From Tistrella mobilis (lineage in GTDB: Bacteria > Pseudomonadota > Alphaproteobacteria > Tistrellales > Tistrellaceae), in the NCBI RefSeq assembly GCF_039634785.1, contig NZ_JBBIAB010000006.1, forward strand, positions 309,577-373,576: DNA of 64,000 nucleotides, written 5' to 3'. The notes beneath the pieces were generated by a model that was not told where the DNA came from, did no database searches, and was given only the letters and a program-made list of their open reading frames with translations. The translations under genes were made by a program, and so were the position numbers. The first letter of the stretch is position 1. Each line of letters opens with the position of its first letter. Below, one piece after another: positions 1 through 10,246 of this stretch.

Positions 1-894
1 CTGGTCACCAAGGTGGCGCCGGCGCATCTCGGCAATTTCCGCAACGAGGAAGAGATCGCCGACGCCAAGGCCGAGATCTTCAACGGGCTGGAAGCCGACG
101 GCGTGGCGGTGCTGAACCGCGACAACCGGCATTTCGACCGGCTGGCCGCGGCGGTGCTGCTGGGCCATCCCGCGACCCGCATCGTCGATTTCGCCGCCAG
201 CCGCCACGGTGCCCAGCGCGCCATGATCCGCCTGATCAAGGCGACGCCGGCGGGTGGCGGCACGGCGGTCGCGGCCGAGGTGGCCGGCCGGCCGGTGGAT
301 TTCGTGATCGGCGTGCCCGGCGCCCATTGGGTGGAAAACGCGCTGGCGGTGCTGGGCGTGCTGCACGGGCTGGGGCTGGAGCCGGGCCCGGGGGCGGCGG
401 CGCTGGCGGCGCTGGAAGCGCCCGAAGGCCGCGGCACCCAGATCCGCATCCCGACAGCCGGCGGCGGGCTGCTGGTCATCGACGAAACCTACAACGCCAA
501 CCCGGAATCGATGCGGGCGGCGATCGCGCTCGGGGCCGATCTGGCCCGGGCCGAAGGCGGCCGGCTGGTGGCGGTTCTGGGCGACATGCTGGAGCTGGGC
601 GACCACGCCGAGCGTCTTCATCGAGAACTCACAGCTCCCCTCGTTGACGCGGGGGTGGCGGTCGTCTACACCGCCGGGCCGGCCATGATGCATCTCCACG
701 ACGGGCTCGATCCCGATCGTCGGGGCGGCCATGCCGACACGTCGGAAGATCTGGCACCTGCCGTCGTCCGGGGCGTCGCTCCGGGGGATGTGGTGCTGGT
801 CAAAGGGTCGCGCGGCATGCGCATGGAACGGGTGATCGCGGCCCTGAAGGCTGCGGGCGCCCGGCCTGCGGACACGGATACGGACAAGGGTTAA
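1..894 (+). CDS. murF: MurF, D-Ala-D-Ala adding ligase (3' part only)
   Basis: UDP-N-acetylmuramoyl-tripeptide--D-alanyl-D-alanine ligase, the cytoplasmic ATP-dependent enzyme that completes the UDP-MurNAc-pentapeptide. Only the last 297 or so residues are present: the frame is open from base 1 and the true start lies upstream of the window. VAPAHLGNF at the beginning matches the end of the Mur ligase central domain; [15 protein letters not shown] (near residue 160 of this fragment), VLGDMLELG (near 193) and [10 protein letters not shown] close to the end are typical of the MurF C-terminal domain. mraY follows 53 bp downstream in the same direction, the standard dcw order, which supports MurF over other Mur ligases. 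Confidence 0.93.
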   Translation: MVTKVAPAHLGNFRNEEEIADAKAEIFNGLEADGVAVLNRDNRHFDRLAAAVLLGHPATRIVDFAASRHGAQRAMIRLIKATPAGGGTAVAAEVAGRPVDFVIGVPGAHWVENALAVLGVLHGLGLEPGPGAAALAALEAPEGRGTQIRIPTAGGGLLVIDETYNANPESMRAAIALGADLARAEGGRLVAVLGDMLELGDHAERLHRELTAPLVDAGVAVVYTAGPAMMHLHDGLDPDRRGGHADTSEDLAPAVVRGVAPGDVVLVKGSRGMRMERVIAALKAAGARPADTDTDKG

Positions 895-947
895 CGGGCC
901 GCGGCACCGGCAGGGCTGCCGGTGGCCGACACGGTTTTGGAGCACGC

Positions 948-2036
948 ATGCTTTTCAATCTGCTCTATCCGCTTTCGAGCGATCTGAGCTTCCTGAACGT
1001 CTTCCGGTACCTGACGTTCCGGACGGGCGGCGCTTTGATCACGGCGCTGCTCATCAGCTTCGTGCTCGGCCCCAGTCTGATCCGCTGGCTGCGTCGCAAG
1101 CAGCGCGAGGGTCAGCCGATCCGCAGCGACGGCCCCGAGCGGCATCTGATCGAAAAGCGCGGCACCCCCACCATGGGCGGCGTGCTGATCCTGACCGGCG
1201 CCGGCCTCTCCACCCTGCTCTGGGCGGACCTGACCAGCGCCTATGTCTGGATCGTGCTGATGGTGACGCTGGGCTTCGGCCTGATCGGCTTCGCCGACGA
1301 CTATCTGAAGGTCGTCCGGCGCAACCCCAAGGGCCTGCCCGGCAAGGCAAAGCTGCTGCTTCAGACCCTGATCGGCGTCGCCGCCGCGGTCTGGGTGCAG
1401 TACATCGCCCTCGACGACCAGGCCTCGGGTCTTGCCATCCCGTTCGTGAAGAACGTGCTGCTGGATCTGGGCCTGCTCTACGTGCCTTTCGCGGTGTTCG
1501 TGATGATCGGGTCGAGCAATGCGGTGAACCTCACCGACGGGCTCGACGGCCTGGCCATCGTGCCGGTGATGATCGCGGCGTCGAGCTTCGCCTTCATCGC
1601 CTATCTGGTGGGCAATGCGATCTATGCCGAATACCTGCAGGTCCACTACGTGCCCGGCACGGGTGAACTGACGGTGCTCTGCGGTGCCCTGGTGGGCGCC
1701 GGCCTGGGTTTCCTGTGGTTCAACGCGCCGCCGGCCATGGTGTTCATGGGCGATACCGGCTCGCTGTCGCTGGGCGGTGCGCTGGGGGCGATCAGCGTGG
1801 TGACCAAGCATGAACTGGTGCTGGCGGTGATCGGCGGGCTGTTCGTGCTGGAGACCGTCTCGGTGATGGTCCAGGTCGCCTCGTTCAAGCTGACCGGCAA
1901 GCGCGTCTTCCGCATGGCGCCGTTGCACCATCACTTCGAGAAGAAGGGCTGGGCCGAGAGCACCATCGTGATCCGCTTCTGGATCATCGCCTTCGTCCTG
2001 GCCCTGATCGGCCTGTCCACCCTCAAGCTGCGCTGA
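948..2036 (+). CDS. mraY: MraY, phospho-MurNAc-pentapeptide translocase
   Basis: Integral membrane enzyme that transfers phospho-MurNAc-pentapeptide from UDP to undecaprenyl phosphate, giving lipid I. The 362-residue product has the usual family length and about ten hydrophobic segments. Diagnostic motifs are visible in order: FADDYLK near residue 117 (the catalytic Asp pair), [10 protein letters not shown] near 194, [11 protein letters not shown] near 267 and the cytoplasmic [11 protein letters not shown] near 325. It sits between murF and murD, as in nearly all dcw clusters, and starts at an ATG after a short spacer that has no other candidate gene. Confidence 0.97.
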   Translation: MLFNLLYPLSSDLSFLNVFRYLTFRTGGALITALLISFVLGPSLIRWLRRKQREGQPIRSDGPERHLIEKRGTPTMGGVLILTGAGLSTLLWADLTSAYVWIVLMVTLGFGLIGFADDYLKVVRRNPKGLPGKAKLLLQTLIGVAAAVWVQYIALDDQASGLAIPFVKNVLLDLGLLYVPFAVFVMIGSSNAVNLTDGLDGLAIVPVMIAASSFAFIAYLVGNAIYAEYLQVHYVPGTGELTVLCGALVGAGLGFLWFNAPPAMVFMGDTGSLSLGGALGAISVVTKHELVLAVIGGLFVLETVSVMVQVASFKLTGKRVFRMAPLHHHFEKKGWAESTIVIRFWIIAFVLALIGLSTLKLR

Positions 2037-2053
2037 AGAGGCGAGCCCGTCCC

Positions 2054-3520
2054 ATGAGCCCGAACCCGATCTCTGCTCTCATCCCCGATGCCACGCTGCC
2101 GACCCCGGTCGTGCCCGGCGTTGCGGGGCGGTGCGTGGTCGTGGCGGGGCTTGCGCGGTCGGGGCTCGCCACCATCCGGGCGCTGAAGGCCGGCGGTGCC
2201 CGGGTCATCGCCTGGGACGACAACCAGCCGGCCCGCATGGCCGGTGCCGAGGCCGGGGCCGAGGTGCTGGCGCCGGATGCCATCGACTGGAAGACGGTCG
2301 ACCTGCTGGTCGCCGCCCCCGGCCTGCCGCTGCATTTCCCCCGCCCGCACGAGACCGTGCGCCGGGCGCGGGCCGCCCATGTCGCCATCACCGGCGATGT
2401 CGACCTGCTCTTCGCCGCCTGCGGCGAGGCGCGCTATGCCGCCATCACCGGCACCAACGGCAAGTCGACCACCACCGCGCTTCTGGGCCATATCATCGGC
2501 CGGATCGTCGGCAGCACCGCCGAGGGCGCGCCGGCGCGCGCGGCGGTCGGCGGCAATCTCGGCATCGCGCCGCTGGCCCTGCCGGCGCTGGGCGCGGGTG
2601 AGCTTTACGTGCTGGAGCTGTCGTCCTATCAGCTGGACCTGACCAGCCGGTTTGCGGCCGATGTCGGCGTGCTGCTGAACCTCAGCCCCGATCATATCGA
2701 CCGTCACGGCGACTTCGCCGGCTATGTCGCGGCCAAGCGCCGGCTGTTCGACCAGCAGCGGGCCGGCGCCACCGCGGTGATCGGCTGCGACGACGGCCCG
2801 TCGATCGAGGTCTTCGATGCGCTGGCCGCCGAAGGCCGGCTGCGGGTGATCCCGATCGCCGCCACCCGCCCGGTGGCCGGCGGTGTCTGGGTCGACGAGG
2901 ATTTCCGGCTGATCGACGACCTGAACGGCGGCGCCCGGCCGGTGATGAGCCTGGCCGGTATCGACACGCTGCGCGGCCGCCATAACGGCCAGAATGCCGC
3001 CGCCGCCTATGCCGCCGCCCGGGCGCTCGGCCTTGCCCCCGACGACATCGCCGCCGGCATCCGCAGCTATCCGGGCCTGGCCCATCGGCTGGAGACGGTG
3101 GGCCATGTCGGCCCGATTGCGATCGTCAACGACAGCAAGGCGACCAATGCCGAGGCCACCCGCCCGGCGCTGGATGCCTTCCGGCGGATCTACTGGATTG
3201 CGGGCGGGGTCGCCAAGGCGGGCGGCATCGCATCGCTCCGGCCGTGGTTCGACCGCGTCGCCCATGCCTATCTGATCGGCGAGGCCGCCCAAGGCTTCTC
3301 GCGCACGCTCGGCGACGAGGTGCGGTGGACGGTCAGCGGCACGCTGGAGGCGGCGCTGGATCAGGCGCTGGCCGATATCGCCGCAGACGCCCAGGCGGGG
3401 GAGGGCACGGCGTTGCTGCTGTCGCCGGCCTGTGCCTCTTTCGACCAGTTCAAGAGTTTCGAGCATCGCGGCGACGTGTTCCGTGCCGCGGTCGCCGCCC
3501 GGCTGGAGGGACGGTCATGA
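2054..3520 (+). CDS. murD: MurD, UDP-MurNAc-L-Ala D-glutamate ligase
   Basis: Cytoplasmic Mur ligase adding D-glutamate to UDP-MurNAc-L-alanine. At 488 residues it is slightly longer than the usual ~440-470. The Walker-type loop GTNGKSTTTALLG lies near residue 134, followed by the central-domain LELSSYQLD and NLSPDHIDRHG motifs, HNGQNAAAAYAAA near 312, and the C-terminal NDSKATNAEAT. An N-terminal VVAGLARSGLATIRAL stretch is the Rossmann-like substrate domain. The stop codon overlaps the ftsW start in an ATGA, so the two are probably translationally coupled. Confidence 0.96.
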   Translation: MSPNPISALIPDATLPTPVVPGVAGRCVVVAGLARSGLATIRALKAGGARVIAWDDNQPARMAGAEAGAEVLAPDAIDWKTVDLLVAAPGLPLHFPRPHETVRRARAAHVAITGDVDLLFAACGEARYAAITGTNGKSTTTALLGHIIGRIVGSTAEGAPARAAVGGNLGIAPLALPALGAGELYVLELSSYQLDLTSRFAADVGVLLNLSPDHIDRHGDFAGYVAAKRRLFDQQRAGATAVIGCDDGPSIEVFDALAAEGRLRVIPIAATRPVAGGVWVDEDFRLIDDLNGGARPVMSLAGIDTLRGRHNGQNAAAAYAAARALGLAPDDIAAGIRSYPGLAHRLETVGHVGPIAIVNDSKATNAEATRPALDAFRRIYWIAGGVAKAGGIASLRPWFDRVAHAYLIGEAAQGFSRTLGDEVRWTVSGTLEAALDQALADIAADAQAGEGTALLLSPACASFDQFKSFEHRGDVFRAAVAARLEGRS

Positions 3521-4638
3521 TCGCCTTCGCCCGTACCGATACCAGCCTCGTCGCCCGCTGGTGGTGGACCGTCGACCGGGTCGCCCTGCTGCTGATTCTG
3601 CTGCTGGTGCTGGCCGGCATCGTGCTGACCATGGCGGCCTCGCCCGCCGTCGCCAACCGCATCGGCGCGCCGACCTATCATTTCGTCATCCGCCAGGCGC
3701 TGTTCGTGATCCCGGCGGTGCTGGTGATGATCGGCCTGTCGCTGCTCAACCCCGATCAGGTGAAGTCGGCGGGGGCGATCGGCTTCGGCCTGTTCCTGCT
3801 GCTGCTGGCCCTGGTGCCGGTGGTCGGCACCGAGATCAAGGGCGCGCGCCAGTGGATCGGTGCCGGCCCGATCGCCCTGCAGCCTTCGGAGTTCGTGCGG
3901 CCCTTCTTCTGCATCGTCACCGCCTGGGCCCTGGCCGATGCGCGGGTGCGGCGCAATCTGACCGGCTATCTGGTCACGGTCGCCATGCTGGTGGCGGTGG
4001 TCGGCTTCATCGTCGCCCAGCCCGATTTCGGCATGACCATGCTGGTGCTCGGTACCTGGTCTATCCAGGTTTTCGTCGCCGGCCTGCCCTGGATCCTGGT
4101 GGCGCTGGTGGTTGGCGGCGGCCTGGCCGGCCTGGTCGGCGGCTATCTGATGCTCGACCACGTGGCGAGCCGCATCGACCGCTTCCTCGATCCGTCGAGC
4201 GGCGACAACTACCAGATCATGACCTCGCTTTCGGCGATCCAGAATGGCGGGCTGATCGGCCGTGGCCCGGGCGAGGGCCTGGTCAAGGCGGTGCTGCCCG
4301 ACGCCCATACCGACTTCATCTTCGCGGTCACCGCCGAGGAATTCGGTGCGCTGGCCTGCCTGCTGATGATCGCGGCCTTCGGCGGCATCATCCTGCGCGG
4401 CTATATGCGGATGATGCAGGAACGCGACCTGTTCGTGGTGCTGGCGGTTTCGGGCCTGCTCGGCAGCTTCGGTCTGCAGGCCTTCATCAATATGGGCGTC
4501 GCGGTGCATCTGATGCCGACCACCGGCATGACCCTGCCGCTGATCTCTTATGGCGGCTCGTCGCTTGTCGCGACCGCGGCCGGGCTCGGCATGATGCTGG
4601 CGCTGACCCGCCGCCGCTATCTGGAGGGCACGCGATGA
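3517..4638 (+). CDS. ftsW: FtsW, SEDS-family septal glycosyltransferase
   Basis: SEDS-family polytopic membrane protein, the peptidoglycan polymerase partner of FtsI at the division septum. The 373-residue product has about ten hydrophobic segments. Family motifs include GARQWIGAGPIALQPSEF in the first half, LPDAHTDFIF (near residue 257, the conserved periplasmic-loop region) and the C-terminal TTGMTLPLISYGGSS. The start was set at 3517 because this ATG overlaps the murD stop; the longer open frame upstream is only murD read out of frame. Position between murD and murG separates it from RodA, which shares the fold. Confidence 0.95.
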   Translation: MIAFARTDTSLVARWWWTVDRVALLLILLLVLAGIVLTMAASPAVANRIGAPTYHFVIRQALFVIPAVLVMIGLSLLNPDQVKSAGAIGFGLFLLLLALVPVVGTEIKGARQWIGAGPIALQPSEFVRPFFCIVTAWALADARVRRNLTGYLVTVAMLVAVVGFIVAQPDFGMTMLVLGTWSIQVFVAGLPWILVALVVGGGLAGLVGGYLMLDHVASRIDRFLDPSSGDNYQIMTSLSAIQNGGLIGRGPGEGLVKAVLPDAHTDFIFAVTAEEFGALACLLMIAAFGGIILRGYMRMMQERDLFVVLAVSGLLGSFGLQAFINMGVAVHLMPTTGMTLPLISYGGSSLVATAAGLGMMLALTRRRYLEGTR

Positions 4639-5858
4639 CCGCTCTCCGCACCCTCCCGACCCGCGGCCGCATCGTCGTCACCACCGGCGGCACCGGCGGC
4701 CATGTCTTCCCGGCCCGGGCACTCGCGGCCGAACTGATCCGGCGCGGCTGGACGGTCGATTTCGCGACCGACGCCCGTGGCGTCGCCCATGTCCGCATGC
4801 CCGAGGGCGTGGATGTGCATGCGCTGCCCGCCGGCGGCGTTTCGGGCATGGGGATGGGGCGCCGGATCAAGGGCGCCGTCGAACTGCTGCGCGGTGTGGC
4901 CAGGGCCCGCGGCCTGATGCGCCGTCTGGCGCCGGCCGCCGTGATCGGTTTCGGATCTTACGCCGCCCTGCCGGCGACGCTGGCGGCGCTGCTCGCCGGG
5001 CTGCCGGTGGGTCTGCATGAACAGAATGCGGTGCTGGGCCGGGCCAACCGTCTGCTCGGCCGCAAGGCGCGGCTGCTGGCGCTGTCGGTGGCGGACACCA
5101 GGGCGGTGCCGGATGCGGCGCGCCCGCGGGTGCGGGTGACCGGCAACCCCGTCCGGGCCGAGGTGGCGGCGGTCGCCGACATGCCCTATGCCGCCCCGGC
5201 GGCGGGGGAGGACTTCGTGCTGTTCTCAACCGGCGGCAGCCAGGGCGCGCGTTTCCTGGGCACCACCCTGCCCAGGGCAGCCGCCCTGCTGCCGGCGGCG
5301 CTGAAGGCCCGCACCCGGCTGGTGATCCAGGTCCGGCCCGAGGACATGGCCGGCGCCGAGGCGGCGCTGGCCGGCCAGGGCTTCGCCGCGGTCGAACTGG
5401 CGCCGTTCTTCGCCGACATGCCGGCGCGTCTGGCCGCGGCCCATCTGGTGGTGGCGCGGTCCGGTGCCTCCACCGTCGCCGAACTGGCGGCCGCCGGCCG
5501 GCCGTCGCTGCTGGTGCCGCTGCCGGGGGCGATCGACGACCACCAGACCGCCAATGCCCGCGCCCTGGTCGATGCCGGTGCTGCGATCGCCATGGCCCAG
5601 CCTGCGGCGACGCCCGAGGCGCTGGCCCGGGCGATCGCCGATCTGGCGGAAGACCCCGCCCGGCTGGCGCGCATGGCAGAGGCGGCGCTGGGCGTCGGCC
5701 GGGCCGATGCCGCATCCAGGCTTGCCGATCTGGTCGAGGCCCTGGCCGAAGGCCGGGCGCTGCCGGCCGATACCGAGGGTGGCCTTCGGGCCGCCGCGAC
5801 CAACCAGACCCCGACGGGCGGCGCGCTGCCGTTCGGCGGGCGCGAGGAGACCGCATGA
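4635..5858 (+). CDS. murG: MurG, lipid II-forming GlcNAc transferase
   Basis: Peripheral membrane GT28 glycosyltransferase converting lipid I to lipid II by adding GlcNAc from UDP-GlcNAc. The 407-residue product carries [10 protein letters not shown] near residue 18 (the G-loop), [13 protein letters not shown] in the N-terminal domain, [11 protein letters not shown] near 197 and the donor-binding [19 protein letters not shown] near 275. A variable ~30-residue tail after the last helix makes it longer than the typical 355-380. The ATG at 4635 overlaps the ftsW stop by four bases, and the murC start overlaps its own stop in the same way, placing it in a tightly coupled run. Confidence 0.96.
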   Translation: MTALRTLPTRGRIVVTTGGTGGHVFPARALAAELIRRGWTVDFATDARGVAHVRMPEGVDVHALPAGGVSGMGMGRRIKGAVELLRGVARARGLMRRLAPAAVIGFGSYAALPATLAALLAGLPVGLHEQNAVLGRANRLLGRKARLLALSVADTRAVPDAARPRVRVTGNPVRAEVAAVADMPYAAPAAGEDFVLFSTGGSQGARFLGTTLPRAAALLPAALKARTRLVIQVRPEDMAGAEAALAGQGFAAVELAPFFADMPARLAAAHLVVARSGASTVAELAAAGRPSLLVPLPGAIDDHQTANARALVDAGAAIAMAQPAATPEALARAIADLAEDPARLARMAEAALGVGRADAASRLADLVEALAEGRALPADTEGGLRAAATNQTPTGGALPFGGREETA

Positions 5859-7279
5859 GGCGCATTCCGCTCACCATCGGCACGCTGCATTTCGTCGGCA
5901 TCGGCGGCATCGGCATGTCGGGCATCGCCGAGATCCTTCAGGGCCTCGGCTACGACGTGCAGGGCAGCGACATCGCAGAGAACGCGAATGTCCGCCGACT
6001 GCGCGCGAAGGGCGTGCGCGTCGCCATCGGCCATGCGGCCGAGAACATCGCCAATGCCGCGGTGGTCGTCGTCTCCTCGGCGATCCGCCAGGACAATCCG
6101 GAACTGGTCGAGGCGCGCCGGCGCTTCCTGCCGGTGGTGCGCCGCGCCGAGATGCTGGCAGAGCTGATGCGGCTCAAATCCGCGGTGGCGGTGGGCGGCA
6201 CCCATGGCAAGACCACCACCACCTCTCTGGTGGCGGCGGTGCTGGATGCCGGCGACATCGACCCCACCGTGATCAATGGCGGCATCATCAACGCCTATGG
6301 CACCAATGCCCGCCCGGGCGAGGGCGAGTGGATGGTGGTGGAGGCGGATGAAAGCGACGGCAGCTTCCTGAAGCTGCCGGCGACGATCGCCATCGTCACC
6401 AATATCGACCCCGAGCATCTGGACCACTACCGCAGCTTCGCCGCGGTGCGCGAGGCCTTCCGGACCTTCGTCGAGAACATCCCGTTCTACGGTCTGGCGG
6501 TGCTGTGCAGCGACCATGCCGAGGTTCAGGCCCTGATCGGCCAGATCCAGGACCGCCGGATCGTGACCTACGGCTTCAACCCGCAGGCTGATATCCGGGC
6601 GGTGGACGTGCGCCACGACGTCGACGGCGCCCGCTTCACCGCGGTGATCCGCGACCGGCGGGCGGGGTCGGAACGGCGGATCCCCGATCTGCATCTGGCC
6701 ATGCACGGCCCGCACAATGTCCAGAACGCGCTGTCGGCGATCGCCGTCGCCGACGAGCTGGGCATTCCCGACGAGGCTGTGCGCAAGGCGCTGGCCGGTT
6801 TCGCCGGGGTGAAGCGCCGCTTCACCGTCACCGGCGAGGCGAACGGCGTGCGGGTCATCGACGATTACGGCCACCACCCGGTAGAGATCGCGGCGGTGCT
6901 GCGCGCCGCCCGCGGTGTCGCCCAGGACCACAGGGTGGTGGCGGTGGTCCAGCCGCACCGCTACAGCCGGCTGATGAGCCTGTTCGAGGAATTCTGCACC
7001 TGCTTCAACGACGCCGACACCGTGGTGGTGGCCGATGTCTATGCGGCGGGCGAGACCCCGATCGAGGGCATCGACCGCGACGCCCTGATCGAGGGGCTGC
7101 GCGCCCGCGGCCATCGCCATGTGGTGGCGCTGGACGGGCCGGAGACGCTGGCCGCCGTGGTGAAGCCGCTGGTGTCGCACGGCGACATGGTCGTGTGCCT
7201 GGGCGCCGGCAACATCACCGCCTGGGCCGAAAAACTGCCGCGCGAGCTGGCCGCGGCCGACGGGGAGGCCGGCGCGTGA
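5855..7279 (+). CDS. murC: MurC, UDP-MurNAc L-alanine ligase
   Basis: First Mur ligase of the pathway, adding L-alanine to UDP-MurNAc in the cytoplasm. The 474 residues include the N-terminal [14 protein letters not shown] loop, the ATP-binding [12 protein letters not shown] near residue 113, EADESDGSF near 165, [10 protein letters not shown] near 187, [13 protein letters not shown] near 288 and [14 protein letters not shown] near 338, all in MurC order. It starts in the ATGA overlap with murG and ends in a GTGATG overlap with murB. Confidence 0.96.
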   Translation: MRRIPLTIGTLHFVGIGGIGMSGIAEILQGLGYDVQGSDIAENANVRRLRAKGVRVAIGHAAENIANAAVVVVSSAIRQDNPELVEARRRFLPVVRRAEMLAELMRLKSAVAVGGTHGKTTTTSLVAAVLDAGDIDPTVINGGIINAYGTNARPGEGEWMVVEADESDGSFLKLPATIAIVTNIDPEHLDHYRSFAAVREAFRTFVENIPFYGLAVLCSDHAEVQALIGQIQDRRIVTYGFNPQADIRAVDVRHDVDGARFTAVIRDRRAGSERRIPDLHLAMHGPHNVQNALSAIAVADELGIPDEAVRKALAGFAGVKRRFTVTGEANGVRVIDDYGHHPVEIAAVLRAARGVAQDHRVVAVVQPHRYSRLMSLFEEFCTCFNDADTVVVADVYAAGETPIEGIDRDALIEGLRARGHRHVVALDGPETLAAVVKPLVSHGDMVVCLGAGNITAWAEKLPRELAAADGEAGA

Positions 7280-8289
7280 TGACCGATGCCGCCCTGACGC
7301 AGACCATCCGGCATGCCGCCGCCGACGGGGAGGGCGGTGCCGCCGCCCTGCCGCTGGCCGGCCGCCTGCCGGCGGTGCGCGGGCGGATCAGCCATGGCGC
7401 GATGCTGGACCGGGTGACCTGGTTCCGGGTCGGCGGGCCGGCCGAGGCGCTGTTCAAGCCGGCCGGCGTGCAGGATCTGGCCGATTTCCTGGCGGCATTG
7501 CCGGCCGATGTGCCGGTCACCGTGATCGGTGTCGGCTCCAACCTGCTGGTGCGCGATGGCGGTGTGGCCGGGGTCGTGGTCCGGCTGGGCCGCGGCTTCG
7601 TCGACATGGAGGTCGACGGCACCGAGGTGATCGCCGGTGCCGGGGCGCTGGATGTGAACGTGGCCGAGATCGCCCAGCGGGCGGGGCTTGCCGGGCTTGA
7701 ATTCCTGTCGGGCATTCCGGGCACCATCGGCGGCGCGCTGCGGATGAATGCCGGGGCCTATGGTGCCGAGATCGCCGATGTCCTGGTCTCTGCCACCGCG
7801 GTCGACCGGGCCGGGCGCATCCACGAGGTGCCGGCCGCGGCGCTGGGCCTTGGCTATCGCCACGCGGCGGCACCGGCGGACTGGATCTTCACCGGCGCCC
7901 GTCTGCGCGGCCGGCCGGGCGATCCGGCGGCGATCCGCGCGCGGATGGACGAGATCCGGGCGCAGCGCGAGGAAAGCCAGCCGGTCCGGTCCCGTACCGG
8001 CGGCAGCACCTTCCGCAACCCGGAAGGGGCCAGGGCCTGGGAGCTGATCGACCGGGCCGGCTGCCGGGGCCTGAAGATCGGCGCCGCCCAGGTGTCGGAT
8101 CGGCACTGCAACTTCCTGATCAACACCGGCGGTGCCACGGCCGCCGAGATCGAGGCCCTGGGCGAAGAGGTGCGCGCGCGGGTGCGGGCCGCTTCGGGCA
8201 TTGAACTGACCTGGGAAATCCGCCGCATCGGCCGTCCGGCCGGTGCGGTGCCGGGGGCAACCACGGACGAGAGCGGGAGCAAGGCATGA
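7279..8289 (+). CDS. murB: MurB, UDP-N-acetylenolpyruvoylglucosamine reductase
   Basis: FAD-dependent reductase that makes UDP-MurNAc with NADPH. FAD-binding motifs are clear: [28 protein letters not shown] and, further on, [12 protein letters not shown] with the catalytic Ser, then [15 protein letters not shown]. The 336-residue protein lacks the extra C-terminal insertions of E. coli-type MurB, which fits the shorter type found in alphaproteobacteria. The start at ATG 7279 shares one base with the murC stop; GTG at 7276 would add one residue and is equally coupled. An in-frame extension further upstream is murC out of frame. Confidence 0.94.
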   Translation: MTDAALTQTIRHAAADGEGGAAALPLAGRLPAVRGRISHGAMLDRVTWFRVGGPAEALFKPAGVQDLADFLAALPADVPVTVIGVGSNLLVRDGGVAGVVVRLGRGFVDMEVDGTEVIAGAGALDVNVAEIAQRAGLAGLEFLSGIPGTIGGALRMNAGAYGAEIADVLVSATAVDRAGRIHEVPAAALGLGYRHAAAPADWIFTGARLRGRPGDPAAIRARMDEIRAQREESQPVRSRTGGSTFRNPEGARAWELIDRAGCRGLKIGAAQVSDRHCNFLINTGGATAAEIEALGEEVRARVRAASGIELTWEIRRIGRPAGAVPGATTDESGSKA

Positions 8290-9200
8290 CCACGCAGCAT
8301 GTGGCGGTACTGATGGGCGGCATGTCGGCGGAACGCGAGGTTTCGCTGACCAGCGGCCGTGCCTGTGCCGAGGCGCTGCGCGGCGAGGGCTATCGGGTGA
8401 CCGAGATCGATGCCGGTGCCGATCTTGGCGCGAAGCTGGCCGAGATCCGTCCGGATGTGGTGTTCAACGCCCTGCATGGCCGCTTCGGCGAGGATGGCTG
8501 CGTGCAGGGCGTGATGAACCTGATGCGGCTGCCCTATACCCATTCCGGCCTGCTGGCATCCGCCATCGCCATGGACAAGCCGGTCGCCAAGCGGCTCTAC
8601 GCCGCCGCCGGCCTGCCGGTGGCCGAGGATCGGGTGATGCATATCGACGAGATCGGCCGCGAGCATCCGATGGCGGTGCCCTATGTGCTGAAGCCCGCCC
8701 AGGAGGGGTCGAGCGTCGGCGTGCGGATCGTGCGCGACGAAAGCGAGACCCCGCTCGGCAACCGCAGCTGGACCCACGGGCCGGTGGTGCTGGTGGAACG
8801 CTACATCCCCGGCCGCGAGCTGACGGTCGGCGTGATGGACGGCAGGGCGCTGGGGCTGACCGAGATCCGGCCGGTGCAGAACTTCTACGACTACGAGGCC
8901 AAGTACACCGACGGCCGCGCCGTGCATCTGGTGCCGGCGCCCGTGCCCGAGGAACTGGCCGTGCGGGCGAAAGAGATCGCCGAGGCGGCCCATCGGGCGC
9001 TCGGCTGCCGCGGTGTCAGCCGCGCGGATCTGCGCTGGGACGATACGAAACCCGGCACCGAGGGGCTGATCCTGCTGGAGGTGAACACCCAGCCGGGCAT
9101 GACCCCGCTGTCGCTGGTGCCCGAGCAGGCCGCCGCCGCGGGGATCGCGTTCGGGCCTTTGGTCAGATGGATGGTGGAGCACGCCGCATGCGACGCCTGA
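8286..9200 (+). CDS. ddl: D-alanine--D-alanine ligase
   Basis: ATP-grasp ligase making the D-Ala-D-Ala dipeptide used by MurF. At 304 residues it matches the compact DdlB type. Motifs: [17 protein letters not shown] at the N terminus, [24 protein letters not shown] near residue 137, and the metal and substrate site [18 protein letters not shown] near 264. The start overlaps the murB stop (ATGA) and the end overlaps ftsQ by 13 bases, so it is embedded in the same polycistron. Confidence 0.96.
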   Translation: MTTQHVAVLMGGMSAEREVSLTSGRACAEALRGEGYRVTEIDAGADLGAKLAEIRPDVVFNALHGRFGEDGCVQGVMNLMRLPYTHSGLLASAIAMDKPVAKRLYAAAGLPVAEDRVMHIDEIGREHPMAVPYVLKPAQEGSSVGVRIVRDESETPLGNRSWTHGPVVLVERYIPGRELTVGVMDGRALGLTEIRPVQNFYDYEAKYTDGRAVHLVPAPVPEELAVRAKEIAEAAHRALGCRGVSRADLRWDDTKPGTEGLILLEVNTQPGMTPLSLVPEQAAAAGIAFGPLVRWMVEHAACDA

Positions 9201-10132
9201 GCACCGAAGACATCCGCGTCAAGCGGGTCACGACCCATGGCTTCGAAGGGGCGGAGGAAGCCGCCGCCCTGGCGGAAGCCCTGCGCCGTCGCCGTCGCCG
9301 GCCGAAATGGCTGCGGCCCGCGGCCATCTGGGGGCGCAGGCTGGGGGTGCTGGCGCTGGTCGGCGGCGCCGGCTGGTGGCTGTGGTCGTCCGGCACCGCC
9401 GGGGCGGCGGCCGACGGCGTCCATGATTTCGCGGTGGTTCAGGCCGGCCATCTGGGGCTGGCCGTGAAGGAAATCTATCTGGAAGGGCGGTACGAAACGA
9501 AGCCCGGACAGGTACTTGGGGCAATGGCTGTTGACCAGGGCACGCCGATGCTGGCGCTGGACCTGGACCAGATGCGCCTCAGGCTGGAACAGCTGCCCTG
9601 GGTGGAGCGCGCCTCGATAGAACGGCGCTGGCCGGACACGCTTTACGTCCGCATCCGCGAGCGTCAGGCCGCCGCCCTCTGGCAGGTCGGCGACGGCCAT
9701 ATCCTGGTCGACCGCAAGGGCGCGCTGATCGAAGGCGTGGATGTGGGCCGCTTCGCCTATCTGCCGGTGGTGGTGGGCGATGATGCCCCGCAGCTGGTGG
9801 CGCAGCTGCTGGACCTGGTCGAAACCGCCCCCGATCTGGCCGACCGCTTCGTGGCGGGGGTCCGGGTCGGCGGCCGGCGCTGGGACGTGCATCTGAAGGA
9901 CGGCGTGGTGGTGCGCCTGCCGGCCCGCGGCGCCGTCGAGGCCTGGAAGCGGCTGGCCGAGGTGGAGCGCGATCACGGCATCCTCGAGAAGGCGATCACC
10001 TCGGTCGATCTCAGGATCGCCGGCCAGTTCGCCGTCCGTCTGACCGATGCGGCGGCGCTGACCGAACGGATGAAGCCCGAGGTCAAGCGGCCGCCGGGTG
10101 CGGCCGCGACCGGCCCCGGGCTCGATGCCTGA
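9188..10132 (+). CDS. ftsQ: FtsQ, divisome POTRA-domain protein
   Basis: Bitopic inner-membrane divisome protein that links early and late division proteins. The 314 residues show a basic cytoplasmic head with an Arg-rich run (about 35-45), one membrane segment LGVLALVGGAGWWLW (about 52-68), then a periplasmic POTRA region containing LGLAVKEIYLEGRYET and the FtsQ domain with LEQLPWVERASIERRWPD. The start at 9188 lies inside the ddl 3' end; earlier in-frame codons belong to ddl read out of frame. Gene order ddl-ftsQ-ftsA-ftsZ settles the assignment, since FtsQ sequences diverge strongly. Confidence 0.93.
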   Translation: MRRLSTEDIRVKRVTTHGFEGAEEAAALAEALRRRRRRPKWLRPAAIWGRRLGVLALVGGAGWWLWSSGTAGAAADGVHDFAVVQAGHLGLAVKEIYLEGRYETKPGQVLGAMAVDQGTPMLALDLDQMRLRLEQLPWVERASIERRWPDTLYVRIRERQAAALWQVGDGHILVDRKGALIEGVDVGRFAYLPVVVGDDAPQLVAQLLDLVETAPDLADRFVAGVRVGGRRWDVHLKDGVVVRLPARGAVEAWKRLAEVERDHGILEKAITSVDLRIAGQFAVRLTDAAALTERMKPEVKRPPGAAATGPGLDA

Positions 10133-10246
10133 CCCCGGGGCGGATGCCCGACGGCGAAGACGACGACGACGGCAACGATAACGACGACTGCGAACGGCCC
10201 CAGGGGCCACTCAGTGTGCATCGCGCAAGCGGGAAGGTGGGAAAAC
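10133..10246 (+). repeat. GAC-rich low-complexity spacer before ftsA
   Basis: The 114-bp ftsQ-ftsA gap holds an imperfect GAC/GAT trinucleotide run at about 10154-10190 (gaagacgacgacgacggc and similar). An open frame through it would encode an Asp-rich peptide overlapping ftsA, but it has no ribosome binding site, so I read it as simple-sequence DNA. The ftsA Shine-Dalgarno (aaggtgg) lies at the 3' end of the gap. Confidence 0.55.

Noticed and set aside
1931..3466. 511-codon open frame on the - strand opposite murD
   Set aside because: Antisense shadow caused by high third-position GC; Gln/Arg/His-rich, no ribosome site, and murD is certain on the other strand. The same applies to similar long frames opposite murC, ftsZ, recN, ligA, uvrD and others.
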